The notes: generated by a model not told the origin, from the sequence alone. A DNA stretch of 64,000 bases from Sulfurovaceae bacterium (GCA_028715055.1 JAQTLE010000003.1:62001-126000), one strand, 5' to 3'; shown: positions 10,452 through 20,671, counted from the first letter of the stretch. Made by a program: numbers and translations.

Positions 10452-11429
10452 CTAGTCAAGCAATTCTTTTTTATTTTCTAAAATAGAATGTAAAAAGGCT
10501 AATACTATTAATCCTATCCCTACTGTGCCTGTTATGAGTTCGCTTATTTGGATATTAATTTTCATTAACATAATGACTGCTAGTATTCCTATAGCATAAT
10601 GTGCTCCGTGCTCTAAGTATCTAAATCTTGATAAAGTTTTATGCTCCACGAAATATAGAGTAATACTCCGAACGAACATAGCTCCTGCACCAAGTCCTAT
10701 CATAATTATAAATATATTGCTGCTTAGTGCAAATGCTCCTATGACCCCATCGAAGCTAAAACTAGCATCGAGCACTTCAAGGTATATAAATCCGGCAAGT
10801 CCATTTTTGACAGCCTCATTGGAAAAAGCATTATCTATCATGCTAAGCAATGCATGAAGTATTATGCCGTACATAAATGCCAAAAGCACACTAAAGTCTT
10901 GCGTCAAATGACCCAAAGTAATCCCGGTAGCTATGGCTATTGTTAGTTCTATATGTGAGAGCAGTGATGCTTTTTTAACAATAGTAGACTTCTCCAAAAT
11001 CGTTATCCAAGACACATCTTTTTCTTCAAAAAAGAAGTCTAAAAATACCATCAGTAAAAATGCACCACCAAATGCAAATATGCTTTTTTCGGTGGACTTG
11101 AGGATCATTTCATATTGTTCCGGATCACCAATGGCCACTTGCAATGTTTCTACAAGCCCCATACCGGTTGCAATTGCCACAATTGCCAACGGGAATAATA
11201 ATCGCATGCCAAATACAGCTATAGGGATACCAAAGATTATAAACCTTTTTTGCCATACAGGATCCATGGTATTAAGAACTCTAGCATTTACTATCGCATT
11301 GTCAAATGAAAGTGAAACCTCCAAGACAACAAGCAGAAATGTTACATACATAGCGGCAATGCCACCCAAGAAAAAAGCCGCGATTAATCCGATTAACATG
11401 ATGATAAATGAACTTATGAAATATTTCAT
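10452..11429 (-). CDS. TerC-like integral membrane protein (DUF475)
   Basis: A 325-residue protein with about eight to nine membrane segments. LLVVLEVSLSFDNAIVNARVL near the N-terminus, repeated later as YLEVLDASFSFDGVIGAFAL, is the inverted pair of acidic membrane motifs that defines the TerC/DUF475 group. Related TerC proteins have been linked to metal export (manganese) or tellurite resistance; the ion here is unknown. It stands alone on the minus strand between convergent and same-strand neighbours with no clear operon. Confidence 0.8.
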   Translation of the reverse strand: MKYFISSFIIMLIGLIAAFFLGGIAAMYVTFLLVVLEVSLSFDNAIVNARVLNTMDPVWQKRFIIFGIPIAVFGMRLLFPLAIVAIATGMGLVETLQVAIGDPEQYEMILKSTEKSIFAFGGAFLLMVFLDFFFEEKDVSWITILEKSTIVKKASLLSHIELTIAIATGITLGHLTQDFSVLLAFMYGIILHALLSMIDNAFSNEAVKNGLAGFIYLEVLDASFSFDGVIGAFALSSNIFIIMIGLGAGAMFVRSITLYFVEHKTLSRFRYLEHGAHYAIGILAVIMLMKINIQISELITGTVGIGLIVLAFLHSILENKKELLD

Positions 11430-11503
11430 CGATTTTATTCCTTGGATTAGTTAAATGCGTATTGTATCATAAGAGCTATTTTATATGGTTTTTGCAATAT
11501 AAA

Positions 11504-12994
11504 TTAAAGCAAAGGACTCATGGTTGCATTTATATTATACCATAGCAAGTTAGGCTTGCTCCAACTATTCACTTCTTCAATGGCTATTCTCATAGATTTA
11601 TTTATATAGACCTGCTGTCTTTCAAGTATATCTTTTGTGAGTTTTTGATCATAAAATATTATATTATTTTCATAATTTAGGTCAAAACTTCGACGGTCTA
11701 GATTAGCAGAGCCTATCATGCCTAACTCACCATCAATTGTTAATAATTTTGAATGCAACACTTCGCTTTGATATTCATATATCTCTACGCCAGCCTCTAG
11801 CAATTCCGGGTAATAGCTATGACTAGCAGCACGCACAAACCATGAATCAGCGTTATGGGATAGTATTAATTTTACTACTACTCCCATTCTGGCAACTGAA
11901 CATATTGCGTTAAGCACTGGTTCATTTGGAACGAAATAAGGCGTAGTTATCGTTAGGTTTTGACGGGCAGAGCTTATTATTACTTGAAATATATCTGACA
12001 ATGCATCATGTCTTTCGGTTGGTCCTGTTCCTACTACTTGTGCGGGACAGCATCTATTTGTTTTGCCACTTATATCTTCCAATATCTTGACATTTGTTAA
12101 ATCAATTATATCTTTTGGTTGTTCAGATTCATACGTTGGTGGTAAATACTCTCTAGTAGCTGCCAGCCAGTCTTGGACAAATAGATGCTGATTTTGTAAT
12201 GCGATCGGACCGGTGAAGCGAACTACGGCATCGACCCAAAAAGCATATTTGTCTTCCGGGTAAAAATTAGCATCGGCACAATTTTGACTACCACAATAAG
12301 TGATGCGATTGTCAATAACCACAATTTTGCGATGATTTCGCAGATCAACGCGCCCTAATATCATTCTCAGTAGCATATTGCCAATTGACAAAGAAGACGC
12401 GACATGTACACCGGATTTGCGCATATCCTTCCAAACATTAGATGAGATTAGTTTGCGCGAACCCACAGCATCAACCAAAACACGACACATGACACCCTTG
12501 TTTGAAGCACGCATAAGGGCATTTGCGATTTTTCTTCCGCTATCATCTGCAAACCAAATATAAAATAATATATGAATATGCTGCTTTGCATTGTCGATAT
12601 CTCTAACCAAAGATTCTATCATATCTTCAGAGTTTTTTAGTAGGCTGTGTTGATTTCCGCCAGTCGGCATAAATCCATTGATAGATTGTCCCATACGAAA
12701 TATATGATGATATTTTTTCGGGATTGTATCAGTAATGGTAACATCTAGAGTCGCTTTAAATTTATTTTGAAATATTTCGCTCTTGAGTTTTTGCATATTT
12801 TTGGCACGAATAAACCCTATGCTTGTTTCACCGAACATAAAATAAAGTATGATGCCAACGATGGGTATTGCTATAGCTACTATTACCCATGCCAATCTAG
12901 AAGCAGGCTCGCGATGTGGACGCATCATCGCGCGATAAACTGCATAGGTTACTATAATATAATGTATGACAATAATTACAGTTATCAAAGACAC
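11504..12994 (-). CDS. cls: Cardiolipin synthase
   Basis: A 496-residue phospholipase D-family enzyme, expected to join two phosphatidylglycerol molecules into cardiolipin at the inner membrane. Two HKD catalytic motifs are visible: HRKIVVIDN near residue 219 and HSKLLTIDG near residue 411, each followed by G-S-x-N. Two N-terminal membrane segments (residues about 4-22 and 34-54) anchor it, as in ClsA. The divergent neighbour is an EEP-family protein, the same pairing as clsB-ybhP in enterobacteria. Confidence 0.9.
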   Translation of the reverse strand: MSLITVIIVIHYIIVTYAVYRAMMRPHREPASRLAWVIVAIAIPIVGIILYFMFGETSIGFIRAKNMQKLKSEIFQNKFKATLDVTITDTIPKKYHHIFRMGQSINGFMPTGGNQHSLLKNSEDMIESLVRDIDNAKQHIHILFYIWFADDSGRKIANALMRASNKGVMCRVLVDAVGSRKLISSNVWKDMRKSGVHVASSLSIGNMLLRMILGRVDLRNHRKIVVIDNRITYCGSQNCADANFYPEDKYAFWVDAVVRFTGPIALQNQHLFVQDWLAATREYLPPTYESEQPKDIIDLTNVKILEDISGKTNRCCPAQVVGTGPTERHDALSDIFQVIISSARQNLTITTPYFVPNEPVLNAICSVARMGVVVKLILSHNADSWFVRAASHSYYPELLEAGVEIYEYQSEVLHSKLLTIDGELGMIGSANLDRRSFDLNYENNIIFYDQKLTKDILERQQVYINKSMRIAIEEVNSWSKPNLLWYNINATMSPLL

Positions 12995-13159
12995 GGCATG
13001 CTCCTTGTGTAAAATATTATAACATTATTTATATAGGTTTTTATTTTTTATTACAGTTTTATTGTATTGTTTATAAAGCTGGATTCGTTGCACTACTTTA
13101 GTTTGAAAACATTTATAAAATAGGTTTTTTATTTTATATCAAATAAGCTATCTTAGTGA

Positions 13160-13165
13160 TATAAT
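13160..13165 (+). promoter_or_regulatory. Candidate -10 element of the EEP-family gene
   Basis: tataat lies 54 bases upstream of the ATG at 13220 in an AT-rich, T-run-containing gap between divergent genes. Campylobacterota housekeeping promoters often have a good -10 and a poor -35, which fits. Low specificity in such AT-rich DNA. Confidence 0.35.
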
Positions 13166-13219
13166 TATTGCTATTAAGAGATATTGCTTATGATCTAATT
13201 TATAATCTGGGATGAACTT

Positions 13220-13999
13220 ATGATTACAGTCGCTACTTACAATATTCACAAGGCTCACTCTATGGCGCATGGCTGCCGTTTAAATGTATTAAAAGAAGCT
13301 CTAAATGAGATAAATGCGGATATAGTTTTTTTGCAGGAAGTCCAAGATATAAATGTAAAACGACATAATGATTCTTCGGGATATGAAGTATCTTCCCAAA
13401 CAAGTGAATTGCAAGGGAAGCTATATCCTTATGCGGCTTATGGAGCTAATGCCTTTTATGAGCATGGTCATCACGGCAACGCGATACTGTCAAAATATCC
13501 TATCAAAACCTGGCAAAATATAAATGTGTCTGATCACAAGCTTGAACAACGTGGTGTTTTGCACGCTATTGTAGAACATCCAAAATATGGAGAAATTCAT
13601 GTCATATGTACGCATTTTGGTTTATTTAAAGTCAGTAGAGTCAGACAGGCAAAAGCTCTTGTAGAACATATACGGCATAGTATTTCAGATAATATGCCAT
13701 TGATCATAGCAGGGGATTTTAACGATTGGAATCTTCATGTTCATCATATTTTGACAGGGGAACTCGCATTAGAAGATGCTATCGAGGCTATGCAGCAGCA
13801 AAATAGAAAAAAAGGTATCGTAAAAAAGGTACCGCTAGGCCGTACATTTCCTAGTTTTATTCCATGGTTTAAATTAGATAGGCTTTACTTGCGAGGTTTT
13901 CAAATAGCCGAAGCACATGTTAAATCTGGACCTAAATGGCATGTTAGATCTGATCATATACCTATACAAGCAACTTTAAAAATAAAGAAGTTGACCTAA
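13220..13999 (+). CDS. Endonuclease/exonuclease/phosphatase family protein
   Basis: A 259-residue member of the EEP (exonuclease III/DNase I-like) fold. Motifs seen are TYNIHK at residue 5, the metal-binding Glu in LQEVQ (near 40), GDFND near 168 and the terminal catalytic SDHIP near residue 247. There is no signal peptide or membrane segment. Being divergent from cls, it resembles YbhP, which accompanies clsB in E. coli; a role in phospholipid metabolism rather than DNA repair is therefore plausible but unproven. Confidence 0.78.
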   Translation: MITVATYNIHKAHSMAHGCRLNVLKEALNEINADIVFLQEVQDINVKRHNDSSGYEVSSQTSELQGKLYPYAAYGANAFYEHGHHGNAILSKYPIKTWQNINVSDHKLEQRGVLHAIVEHPKYGEIHVICTHFGLFKVSRVRQAKALVEHIRHSISDNMPLIIAGDFNDWNLHVHHILTGELALEDAIEAMQQQNRKKGIVKKVPLGRTFPSFIPWFKLDRLYLRGFQIAEAHVKSGPKWHVRSDHIPIQATLKIKKLT

Positions 14000-14048
14000 A
14001 AGAAACTATCAATATTGATTGCTAGCTTCTCCCAATAGAATTAATATA

Positions 14049-14768
14049 TTATTGTCGACAAGGGTCTATTTGCGCATCTTCGTTTGGATACAAATATACC
14101 TCTACACGTCGATTGAGCGATTTATTTGAAGCAGTTGTGTTTGGCACAACTGGTGCGCTATAAGAGCATCCAACGGCTGAAACATTAGACGCTCCAGCAT
14201 TTTCAAAGACATTAGCCACGTTATCAGCTCTTTTTTCAGACAATCCTTGGTTGTAATCATACCCTCCGGTATTATCGGTAAAACCGGCAACTTGTACTAT
14301 TGTTTGTGGATATTTTTGAAGTACTGTGCCTACTTTGTTTATCTTACTTTGGGCGGTTGCTCTTGGAGTAGCAGAATCTACTGCAAACATCATGCTGTCT
14401 CGAAATGTGATTTTTACATAAGTATCTGTTTTAGTTACTATAATTTCTCTATTTGGATCAAGTTCTGCTAGTGGATCGTTGCTTACTCCGGTACCCAAAG
14501 CACGTGCCACTGCGTTTGCTTGTTGATCTAAGCTGTATCCTACACCAGCCCCTACTGCTCCACCTATAAGAGCGCCAATTAAAGCTCTTTTACCCGAATG
14601 GTTACCTGTCGCAGCACCTAAGATGGCGCCACCAATCGCACCCGTAACAGCCCCCGTTTTTGTTCGAGTATATGAATCATCAGCAACCAAACCTTGCTCA
14701 GCACATCCACCAAGCAGCATTACAGCAACACTAGATGCTATCAACGAAGTTTTAATTTTTTTTGTCAT
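14049..14768 (-). CDS. OmpA-family lipoprotein with glycine-zipper region
   Basis: A 239-residue envelope protein. A signal peptide ends at the lipobox LLGGC (Cys near 22). Next is a Gly/Ala-rich stretch (residues about 38-80, GAIGGAILGAATG) of the glycine-zipper type that inserts in membranes. The C-terminal half is an OmpA-like peptidoglycan-binding domain with GFTDNTGGYDYNQGLSEKRA and NRRVEVYL. It should tie the outer membrane to the cell wall, like YiaD-type proteins. The ATG at 14768 is preferred since aaggat sits 6 bases before it; an ATG at 14774 would abut the ribosome site. Confidence 0.87.
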   Translation of the reverse strand: MTKKIKTSLIASSVAVMLLGGCAEQGLVADDSYTRTKTGAVTGAIGGAILGAATGNHSGKRALIGALIGGAVGAGVGYSLDQQANAVARALGTGVSNDPLAELDPNREIIVTKTDTYVKITFRDSMMFAVDSATPRATAQSKINKVGTVLQKYPQTIVQVAGFTDNTGGYDYNQGLSEKRADNVANVFENAGASNVSAVGCSYSAPVVPNTTASNKSLNRRVEVYLYPNEDAQIDPCRQ

Positions 14769-14833
14769 AAACATATCCTTTTTAATTATAATAATATAAA
14801 TTATATCATAAAAATGTGAGTCGACCGTGGAAG

Positions 14834-16018
14834 CTATTTCTTTTTAAAAGTTATTTTTTCGTGCCATTCATTAAGTGTTTTTTCAAAACCGATCATTTTT
14901 GTTTTGTAAAGAGGTATTTGCTTTTTTAGATATTCTTGATCTACCCAGCCTCCAAAATTATGGGGATATAAATACTCGGCGGAATTTGGCTTAATATGTG
15001 ATGGTATAGGAAGTATAACACCATTTTGTACATGTTTTTGAGCATCGCTTATAGCCACATAGGCACTATTTGACTTTGGAGATGATGCTAGATATATTAC
15101 AAGTTGAGCTAGAGGAATTCTTGCCTCAGGATATCCGATATGTTCAACAATATTTAATACACTGCTAGCAAGCATTACGGCATTTGGGTTTGCATTCCCA
15201 ATATCTTCACTAGCCAATATGGCAAGTCTTCTAGCTATAAAAGCAGCATTCTCTCCGCCTTCTATAAGTCTGGCTAGATAATATAATCCCGCGTCAATAT
15301 CGCTTCCTCTTATGCTTTTTATAAGCGCAGATGCCAGATCATAATGTGTGCCAGCCTCACTGCTGCCGCTTTGTAAAGCAAAAGGGCGAAGGGATTTAAG
15401 CGTACTAAGCGTTATAGAGCTATCGATTTTTGAGGCACTATCCAAAAGATTTAACATTGCTCTTGCATCTCCAGAGCTTGAGTGCACTATATATTTTTTT
15501 GCATCTTCGGTTATCTGTATATTTTCTTTTAATAATATTTTTTCTAGCAATACAAACATCTTCTCATTGTTTATATAATGAAGTTCAAATAAATGAGATC
15601 TTGAACGTACTGCAGCAGTCAGAGTGTAGTACGGATTTTCAGTAGATGCTCCTAGAATTATCCCATCATATCTCTCCATAAACGGTAAAAGTACTTCTTG
15701 TTGGGTTTTGCTTAATCTATGCACTTCATCGATGAATATCAGAGGTTTTTGAAGGGAGTTTGTATGATTTTTAAAAATAGTTCTGATCTCTTCTATTTTT
15801 AGCGTAGTAGCATTCATCTCATAAAAAGGGCTTTTTATGATTTTGGCAATAATCCTCGCCAAAGTCGTTTTCCCACATCCGGCAGGACCGTAAAAAAATG
15901 CATGTGTCATAGCATTGGTATCCAGCAGTTTTCTCAAAATTCCATTGCTGCCCAATAAATGTTCTTGACCTGCGATATCATCAATAGATGTTGGACGATA
16001 TTTTAAAGCCAATTGCAT
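14834..16018 (-). CDS. rarA: Replication-associated recombination protein A (AAA ATPase)
   Basis: A 394-residue AAA+ ATPase of the RarA/MgsA/WRNIP1 family that acts at stalled replication forks. Walker A is GPAGCGKTT near residue 45, Walker B with sensor is IFIDEVHRL near residue 95, then GASTENPYY. The C-terminal half has the tetramerisation signature RGSDIDAGLYYLARLIEGGE and ASEDIGNANP. Length is slightly shorter than E. coli RarA (447). Its start abuts the stop of the upstream rluB-like gene. Confidence 0.92.
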   Translation of the reverse strand: MQLALKYRPTSIDDIAGQEHLLGSNGILRKLLDTNAMTHAFFYGPAGCGKTTLARIIAKIIKSPFYEMNATTLKIEEIRTIFKNHTNSLQKPLIFIDEVHRLSKTQQEVLLPFMERYDGIILGASTENPYYTLTAAVRSRSHLFELHYINNEKMFVLLEKILLKENIQITEDAKKYIVHSSSGDARAMLNLLDSASKIDSSITLSTLKSLRPFALQSGSSEAGTHYDLASALIKSIRGSDIDAGLYYLARLIEGGENAAFIARRLAILASEDIGNANPNAVMLASSVLNIVEHIGYPEARIPLAQLVIYLASSPKSNSAYVAISDAQKHVQNGVILPIPSHIKPNSAEYLYPHNFGGWVDQEYLKKQIPLYKTKMIGFEKTLNEWHEKITFKKK

Positions 16019-16807
16019 TTACTCTTCCTTATGACGTGTTTTTTTCTCTTCTTTGGTTTTTTCTTTTAAGAATTTATGCAGATCATCGTATTCTTTGCGG
16101 GTAAAATATCTAGTTTTATTTGTCGGTAGGTTGTTTAGCTCTATTTCTCCATATGCTACTCTTTTAAGATCAAGTACTTTAGCGTCAAAATGCGCAAAAA
16201 AGCGTCTTAATTCCCTATTTTTGCCTTCGTTTATGGTTACCCTTAGTTTTGTGGATTTTGAGCCTTCTGAACGAATTTCAAAATTTTCAAATGGTGCAAA
16301 TGACATATTTGTGATGCTGCTTTTTTCATGACCGCCGGCTTTTGCATCTTCAAGCTCAAGACCATTTCTCATAGCTTCTGCCATCTCTTGTGTGAAAGGT
16401 TTGTCAATTTTTATATTATAAACTCTAGGTAATGAACTGTTCATAAGAACTTCTGCTACCCTTGGAGCGTCAGTTAATATCAAAAGCCCCTCAGATGCAT
16501 AGTCTAGTCTGCCGACAGGTATGAAATGTCTGTATTTGCCGGAAAGTTTATGGTATATCGTTGCCCTGCCTCTGTCGTCTTGTTTTGTGACCAATACACC
16601 TTTTGGCTTATTGTAAACTATGACAGTGATCTCGGTGCGTTTTTCGACCAATCTTCCTTTGACAAATATATTATCTTCGGGTTGAACCGTATAGCTTAAA
16701 TCATTCAATATTTGACGACCTAGCTTTACCTCACCCGCTTTTATGAGCTCATCGGCATCTCTGCGTGAATATTTTGTGTAGTGAGATATATATTTATTTA
16801 TTCGCAT
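16019..16807 (-). CDS. rluB: RluB/RsuA-family rRNA pseudouridine synthase
   Basis: A 262-residue enzyme that isomerises a uridine in ribosomal RNA. It has an N-terminal S4 RNA-binding domain (RINKYISHYTKYSRRDADELI) and a catalytic domain with the Asp in GRLDYASEGLLILT (Asp near residue 102), typical of the RsuA/RluB/RluE/RluF group. Helix III VTINEGKNRELRRFF is also present. The tail is very Lys/Glu-rich. The RluB symbol is given by closest resemblance; the exact target uridine is inferred only. It lies just downstream of kpsF in one minus-strand run (20608 to 14834). Confidence 0.82.
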   Translation of the reverse strand: MRINKYISHYTKYSRRDADELIKAGEVKLGRQILNDLSYTVQPEDNIFVKGRLVEKRTEITVIVYNKPKGVLVTKQDDRGRATIYHKLSGKYRHFIPVGRLDYASEGLLILTDAPRVAEVLMNSSLPRVYNIKIDKPFTQEMAEAMRNGLELEDAKAGGHEKSSITNMSFAPFENFEIRSEGSKSTKLRVTINEGKNRELRRFFAHFDAKVLDLKRVAYGEIELNNLPTNKTRYFTRKEYDDLHKFLKEKTKEEKKTRHKEE

Positions 16808-16815
16808 ATTTTTCC

Positions 16816-17781
16816 TTAGCTTTTTATGCCGGCATTGATTAGGTCGTGAATGTGCAATACACCAACAATATGCTCATCATTATCTGTAATCGGTAAAAGC
16901 TGTATTCGTTTTGATTCGATTAGACCCAAAGCCTCGCTTGCCAAAAGTTCTGTTTCTTTATGACTTTTTGGATTTAATGAAGCATAATTAAGCGCCGGCT
17001 TGTTTAGATCAAAATCATCTTTTGCCAATGCTCTCCTTAAGTCTCCATCGCTCAAAAGGGCAATTAATTTTTCATTTTTATCAACTATAAGTACGGTTCC
17101 GAGTTTGCCTTCGTTCATAATAACAATCGCATCTTTTAAAGCTGTAATATCCTTAACTATAGGCAGATTTTCTGTGCGCATGATATCTTTTACTTTGACA
17201 AACAGTTTTTTGCCTAAACTTCCACCTGGATGAAAAGAGGCAAAATCTTCTTGCCTAAAGCCTCTACGATGCATCAGGGCAACCGCCAATGCATCTCCCA
17301 TTGCCATTGTAAGCGTAGTAGATGTAGTGGGAGCTACGCCTAAGGGGCAAGCCTCTTTGTGGATTTTTATGGGCACTACTATATCCGCATATTTGCCTAG
17401 TGTTGATTCTCTTGAGGCCGTCATGCCAATAAGAGGAATATTTAAACGTTTGATATGAGGCAATATTTTGGCAAGCTCCTCGCTCTCTCCGCTATAGCTA
17501 ATTGCAAGTACGGTGTCGCCTGGACTTATCATGCCAAGATCGCCATGAAGTGCTTCTGTCGGATGCAAAAAAAATGATGGTGTGCCTGTACTTGCAAAAG
17601 TTGCAGCCATTTTGGCTCCCACAAGTCCCGATTTGCCAACTCCTGCTATGACAAGTTTGCCTTTTGTTGACAATATAAGCTTAACTGTTTGCACGAAAGC
17701 ATCATCGAGCATTTCGGAAGCTTTTTGAAGTGCATAAGCTTCTGTAAGCAGCGTATCTTTGGCAATTTCAATCAAGTCCAT
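16816..17781 (-). CDS. kdsD: Arabinose-5-phosphate isomerase (KpsF/GutQ/KdsD family)
   Basis: A 321-residue sugar isomerase that makes D-arabinose 5-phosphate from D-ribulose 5-phosphate, the first step to Kdo for lipopolysaccharide. The SIS domain shows VGKSGLVGAKMAATFASTGTPSFFLHP and the His-containing LHGDLGM; two CBS repeats fill residues about 200-320. Length and domain order match KdsD/KpsF exactly. Paralogues KdsD, KpsF and GutQ cannot be separated by sequence; with no capsule genes nearby the LPS role is favoured. Confidence 0.9.
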   Translation of the reverse strand: MDLIEIAKDTLLTEAYALQKASEMLDDAFVQTVKLILSTKGKLVIAGVGKSGLVGAKMAATFASTGTPSFFLHPTEALHGDLGMISPGDTVLAISYSGESEELAKILPHIKRLNIPLIGMTASRESTLGKYADIVVPIKIHKEACPLGVAPTTSTTLTMAMGDALAVALMHRRGFRQEDFASFHPGGSLGKKLFVKVKDIMRTENLPIVKDITALKDAIVIMNEGKLGTVLIVDKNEKLIALLSDGDLRRALAKDDFDLNKPALNYASLNPKSHKETELLASEALGLIESKRIQLLPITDNDEHIVGVLHIHDLINAGIKS

Positions 17782-17790
17782 ATTAGCACC

Positions 17791-19812
17791 TTAGATTATA
17801 AATATTGTCGGCAAGATGAGCGGATAACGTTTTTTGATCTTTATTACATGTTTGCGTACGCTATTTCGTATCTCGTTTTCTACCGCTTTATGATCTCTTA
17901 ATAGTTCAGGTTTTAAAGATACTAGCAGAGTTTCTAGTATAGCTTCTATGTCTGCAGTAAATCTCTTCATTTCTCTGCTTGAAACCAATCCATGGCATGT
18001 TATGACCGGTTTTCCTACGATCTTTTGAGCTTCTTGTGAAACTTGAGCTACTATATTTATTATGCCGTCTTCGGCTAGTTTTTGTCTATCAAGCACTATA
18101 TCATTTTCGATAGTCACGTTGTTTTGGTTATCAATGTATGTTTTACCGGTTTTTACGGTTTTGACTTTTTTAATATATTTCGGAGTGATCTCTACTTGAT
18201 CTCCGTCGCTCATAAGAAGGATGTTTCTCTCATCAACGCCACATGCAACAGCTGTTTTGGCATGTTGTGCAATATGGTTATATTCACCGTGCACCGGTAA
18301 GAAAAATTTAGGTTGCACAAGACGAAGCATAAGTTTTTGTTCTTCTTGTGCAGCATGTCCGGACACATGCATGTCTGCCAAATCGGTATAATGCACTGTA
18401 GTGCCGCCTTTGACTATATGGTTCATTAGTTTAGATACAGAACCTTCATTGCCAGGTATTGCTCTAGCTGATATAAGAACAACATCGCTTGGTTTTAGCT
18501 TGATATGACGATGTTCATCTGTTGCCATTCTGAATAGTGCTGCCATGGTTTCGCCTTGAGAACCTGTAGTTACGATAAGTACTTCGTTATCAGGATATTT
18601 GGCTACTTCGTGTACTTCTATAAAATGCTTGTCAGAAATGTCGACATACCCCAAGGCCCTGGTGGTTTCTACATTTCTTTCCATGGATCTGCCAATAACA
18701 CATATTTTTCTACCGTGTTTGACAGCTTTTTCCATTGCTTGATATATGCGATGCAGGTTTGAAGAGAATGTTGACATTATCACTCTTCCTTTGGTGGTCA
18801 TAAATATATGTTCAAATGTTTTGCCTACGCTCGCTTCGCTTTTTGTGAAACCTGGATTGTGTGAATTTGTACTATCAGAAAATAAACACAATACGCCTTT
18901 AGATCCATAGTATGCCAAGCGATGCAAATCCGGACCATATCCATCTATAGGCGTATAATCCATTTTGAAATCCGCAGTATGTATAAGTGTTCCGGCCGGA
19001 GTTTGGATAGCAAGCGAACAAGAATCAACGATAGAATGCGTCATATGCATCCATTCTACGACAAAATCACCGATAGGATATGGTTGACGTTTGGTAACAA
19101 AATTAAAATAACTGCTATCATTTCTAAGCCCATGCTCGTCAAATTTATTTTTTATCATTGCTAATGCCAATGGTGTTCCGTATATTGGGAATTTAAGTTC
19201 TTTAAAGAGATAAGGCATAGCACCTATATGGTCTTCGTGAGCATGGCTAATGACAATCGCCTTGATTTTATTTTTAATTGAATGAAGATATGAAAAATCT
19301 GGTACTAGAATATCAACACCATGCATTGTTTCATCAGGGAAACTCATACCCACGTCAAAAATAATAGCACTATCTTCAGTCTCGATTACTGCCATGTTTC
19401 CGCCAATTTCTCCGAGTCCTCCAAGAGGGGTAAATCTAACTTTCGCATTATTATTTACATCTAACATTTTCCATGGATTCATTCTAAGATCTTGAGCCGC
19501 TTTATTGGCTTGAAGTGATCTGTTCATGTCCTCGCTGACAGTTATTGGATTTTTGCGTTTTTCGTTTTTGCCGCCGCTTTGTTGATTCGGATTTTTATTA
19601 GCTTGAGAAGCGTTTTCGTTTTGATTGTTGTTAGGTTTATTATTCTTAGGTCTAAAATGCGGTCTTTTTTGCTGATTTGGACGTGCTTGTTCTTTGTTCT
19701 CACCCTCTTGTTGGACATTACTCCCCTGCGGTCTATTGCTTCTATGAGGGTTTGGATGCCTGCGATGTTGATTTTGTTGTTTTTCTACATTATTGTCTTT
19801 ATTATTTTCCAT
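17791..19812 (-). CDS. rnj: Ribonuclease J
   Basis: A 673-residue MBL/beta-CASP ribonuclease with 5'-3' exonuclease and endonuclease activity, the main mRNA decay enzyme in Campylobacterota. Metal ligands are in HAHEDH (near residue 191), HTADFK and the C-terminal HGEYNH; beta-CASP motifs include GSQGE and HVSGHA. The first 110 residues are Asn/Gln/Pro/Lys-rich and likely disordered; Helicobacter pylori RNase J has a comparable N-terminal extension. Its start lies within the last bases of ksgA (11-base overlap), so translation is probably coupled. Confidence 0.93.
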   Translation of the reverse strand: MENNKDNNVEKQQNQHRRHPNPHRSNRPQGSNVQQEGENKEQARPNQQKRPHFRPKNNKPNNNQNENASQANKNPNQQSGGKNEKRKNPITVSEDMNRSLQANKAAQDLRMNPWKMLDVNNNAKVRFTPLGGLGEIGGNMAVIETEDSAIIFDVGMSFPDETMHGVDILVPDFSYLHSIKNKIKAIVISHAHEDHIGAMPYLFKELKFPIYGTPLALAMIKNKFDEHGLRNDSSYFNFVTKRQPYPIGDFVVEWMHMTHSIVDSCSLAIQTPAGTLIHTADFKMDYTPIDGYGPDLHRLAYYGSKGVLCLFSDSTNSHNPGFTKSEASVGKTFEHIFMTTKGRVIMSTFSSNLHRIYQAMEKAVKHGRKICVIGRSMERNVETTRALGYVDISDKHFIEVHEVAKYPDNEVLIVTTGSQGETMAALFRMATDEHRHIKLKPSDVVLISARAIPGNEGSVSKLMNHIVKGGTTVHYTDLADMHVSGHAAQEEQKLMLRLVQPKFFLPVHGEYNHIAQHAKTAVACGVDERNILLMSDGDQVEITPKYIKKVKTVKTGKTYIDNQNNVTIENDIVLDRQKLAEDGIINIVAQVSQEAQKIVGKPVITCHGLVSSREMKRFTADIEAILETLLVSLKPELLRDHKAVENEIRNSVRKHVIKIKKRYPLILPTIFII

Positions 19813-20608
19813 TAAAAGTTTCCTTTATAAATTTATATATATTTTCATATTGTGCCATGGTTGCTTCGTGCGGTCTGATGTTTGTATCCATCTCTAAAGA
19901 TTTAAATTTCTCTTCAAGTATATGCATGTCTACAATATTCGAGAGATTTCTTATTAGTTTTTTACGTGGTTGTGCAAATGCAGCCCGTAAAAACTCTTCA
20001 AATCCTTCATCTTCCAATGATTTCTCTTTTGTAATCTTCAAAACCGCCGATGTTACTTTAGGTTGAGGCACAAATGCACTTGGCGGTACGTCAAAGCATA
20101 TGATCGGCTCTCCTATGCTGCGAGCCAATACAGACAAAGAGGAAAACTCTTTTTGCTTTGGTTTCGCTGCAAATTTATCAGCAACCTCTTTTTGCACCAT
20201 GACCAAAATAGATTGGCATTGTTTATCTTTTAGTGCCTTTAGGATGATATGAGTGGCGATATAATATGGCAAGTTTGCTACCAAGTTGTATGGTTTGTCT
20301 AACAAAATCCCATTTTCCCAACTGTCGAGCACATCACCGCATCTAAGTTCCAAAGACTTATTGTCAATAGAATCTTTAAATGTACTTTTAAGATGCTCGC
20401 ACAATCGTTTATCGACCTCAAATGCTATGACGCATTTCTCTTCTTTTAGAAGTTCATTGGTCAAATCACCTAACCCAGGCCCAATTTCTACGATACTTTT
20501 ATCGTCTTTGGGCATCGATTGGATGATTTTATGTAAATATAATTCATCTTTTAAAAAATTTTGACCAAATTTTTTATTTGCAAATTTGGATAAATCTAAT
20601 TTAATCAT
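19802..20608 (-). CDS. rsmA: 16S rRNA (adenine1518/1519-N6) dimethyltransferase
   Basis: A 268-residue SAM-dependent methyltransferase (KsgA) that dimethylates two adjacent adenines at the 3' end of 16S rRNA late in 30S assembly. FGQNFL at residues 14-19, the SAM loop VEIGPGLGDLT (40-50) and the catalytic NLPYYIAT near residue 110 are present. The C-terminal domain includes FVPQPKV. It heads the minus-strand run ksgA-rnj-kpsF-rluB-rarA and is divergent from hisF across a 99-base gap. Confidence 0.94.
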   Translation of the reverse strand: MIKLDLSKFANKKFGQNFLKDELYLHKIIQSMPKDDKSIVEIGPGLGDLTNELLKEEKCVIAFEVDKRLCEHLKSTFKDSIDNKSLELRCGDVLDSWENGILLDKPYNLVANLPYYIATHIILKALKDKQCQSILVMVQKEVADKFAAKPKQKEFSSLSVLARSIGEPIICFDVPPSAFVPQPKVTSAVLKITKEKSLEDEGFEEFLRAAFAQPRKKLIRNLSNIVDMHILEEKFKSLEMDTNIRPHEATMAQYENIYKFIKETFNGK

Positions 20609-20671
20609 ACAGTAATTTACCTTATTTTATTTTTAATCATTTACCAAATTACACTTTTTGGAATATTTTTG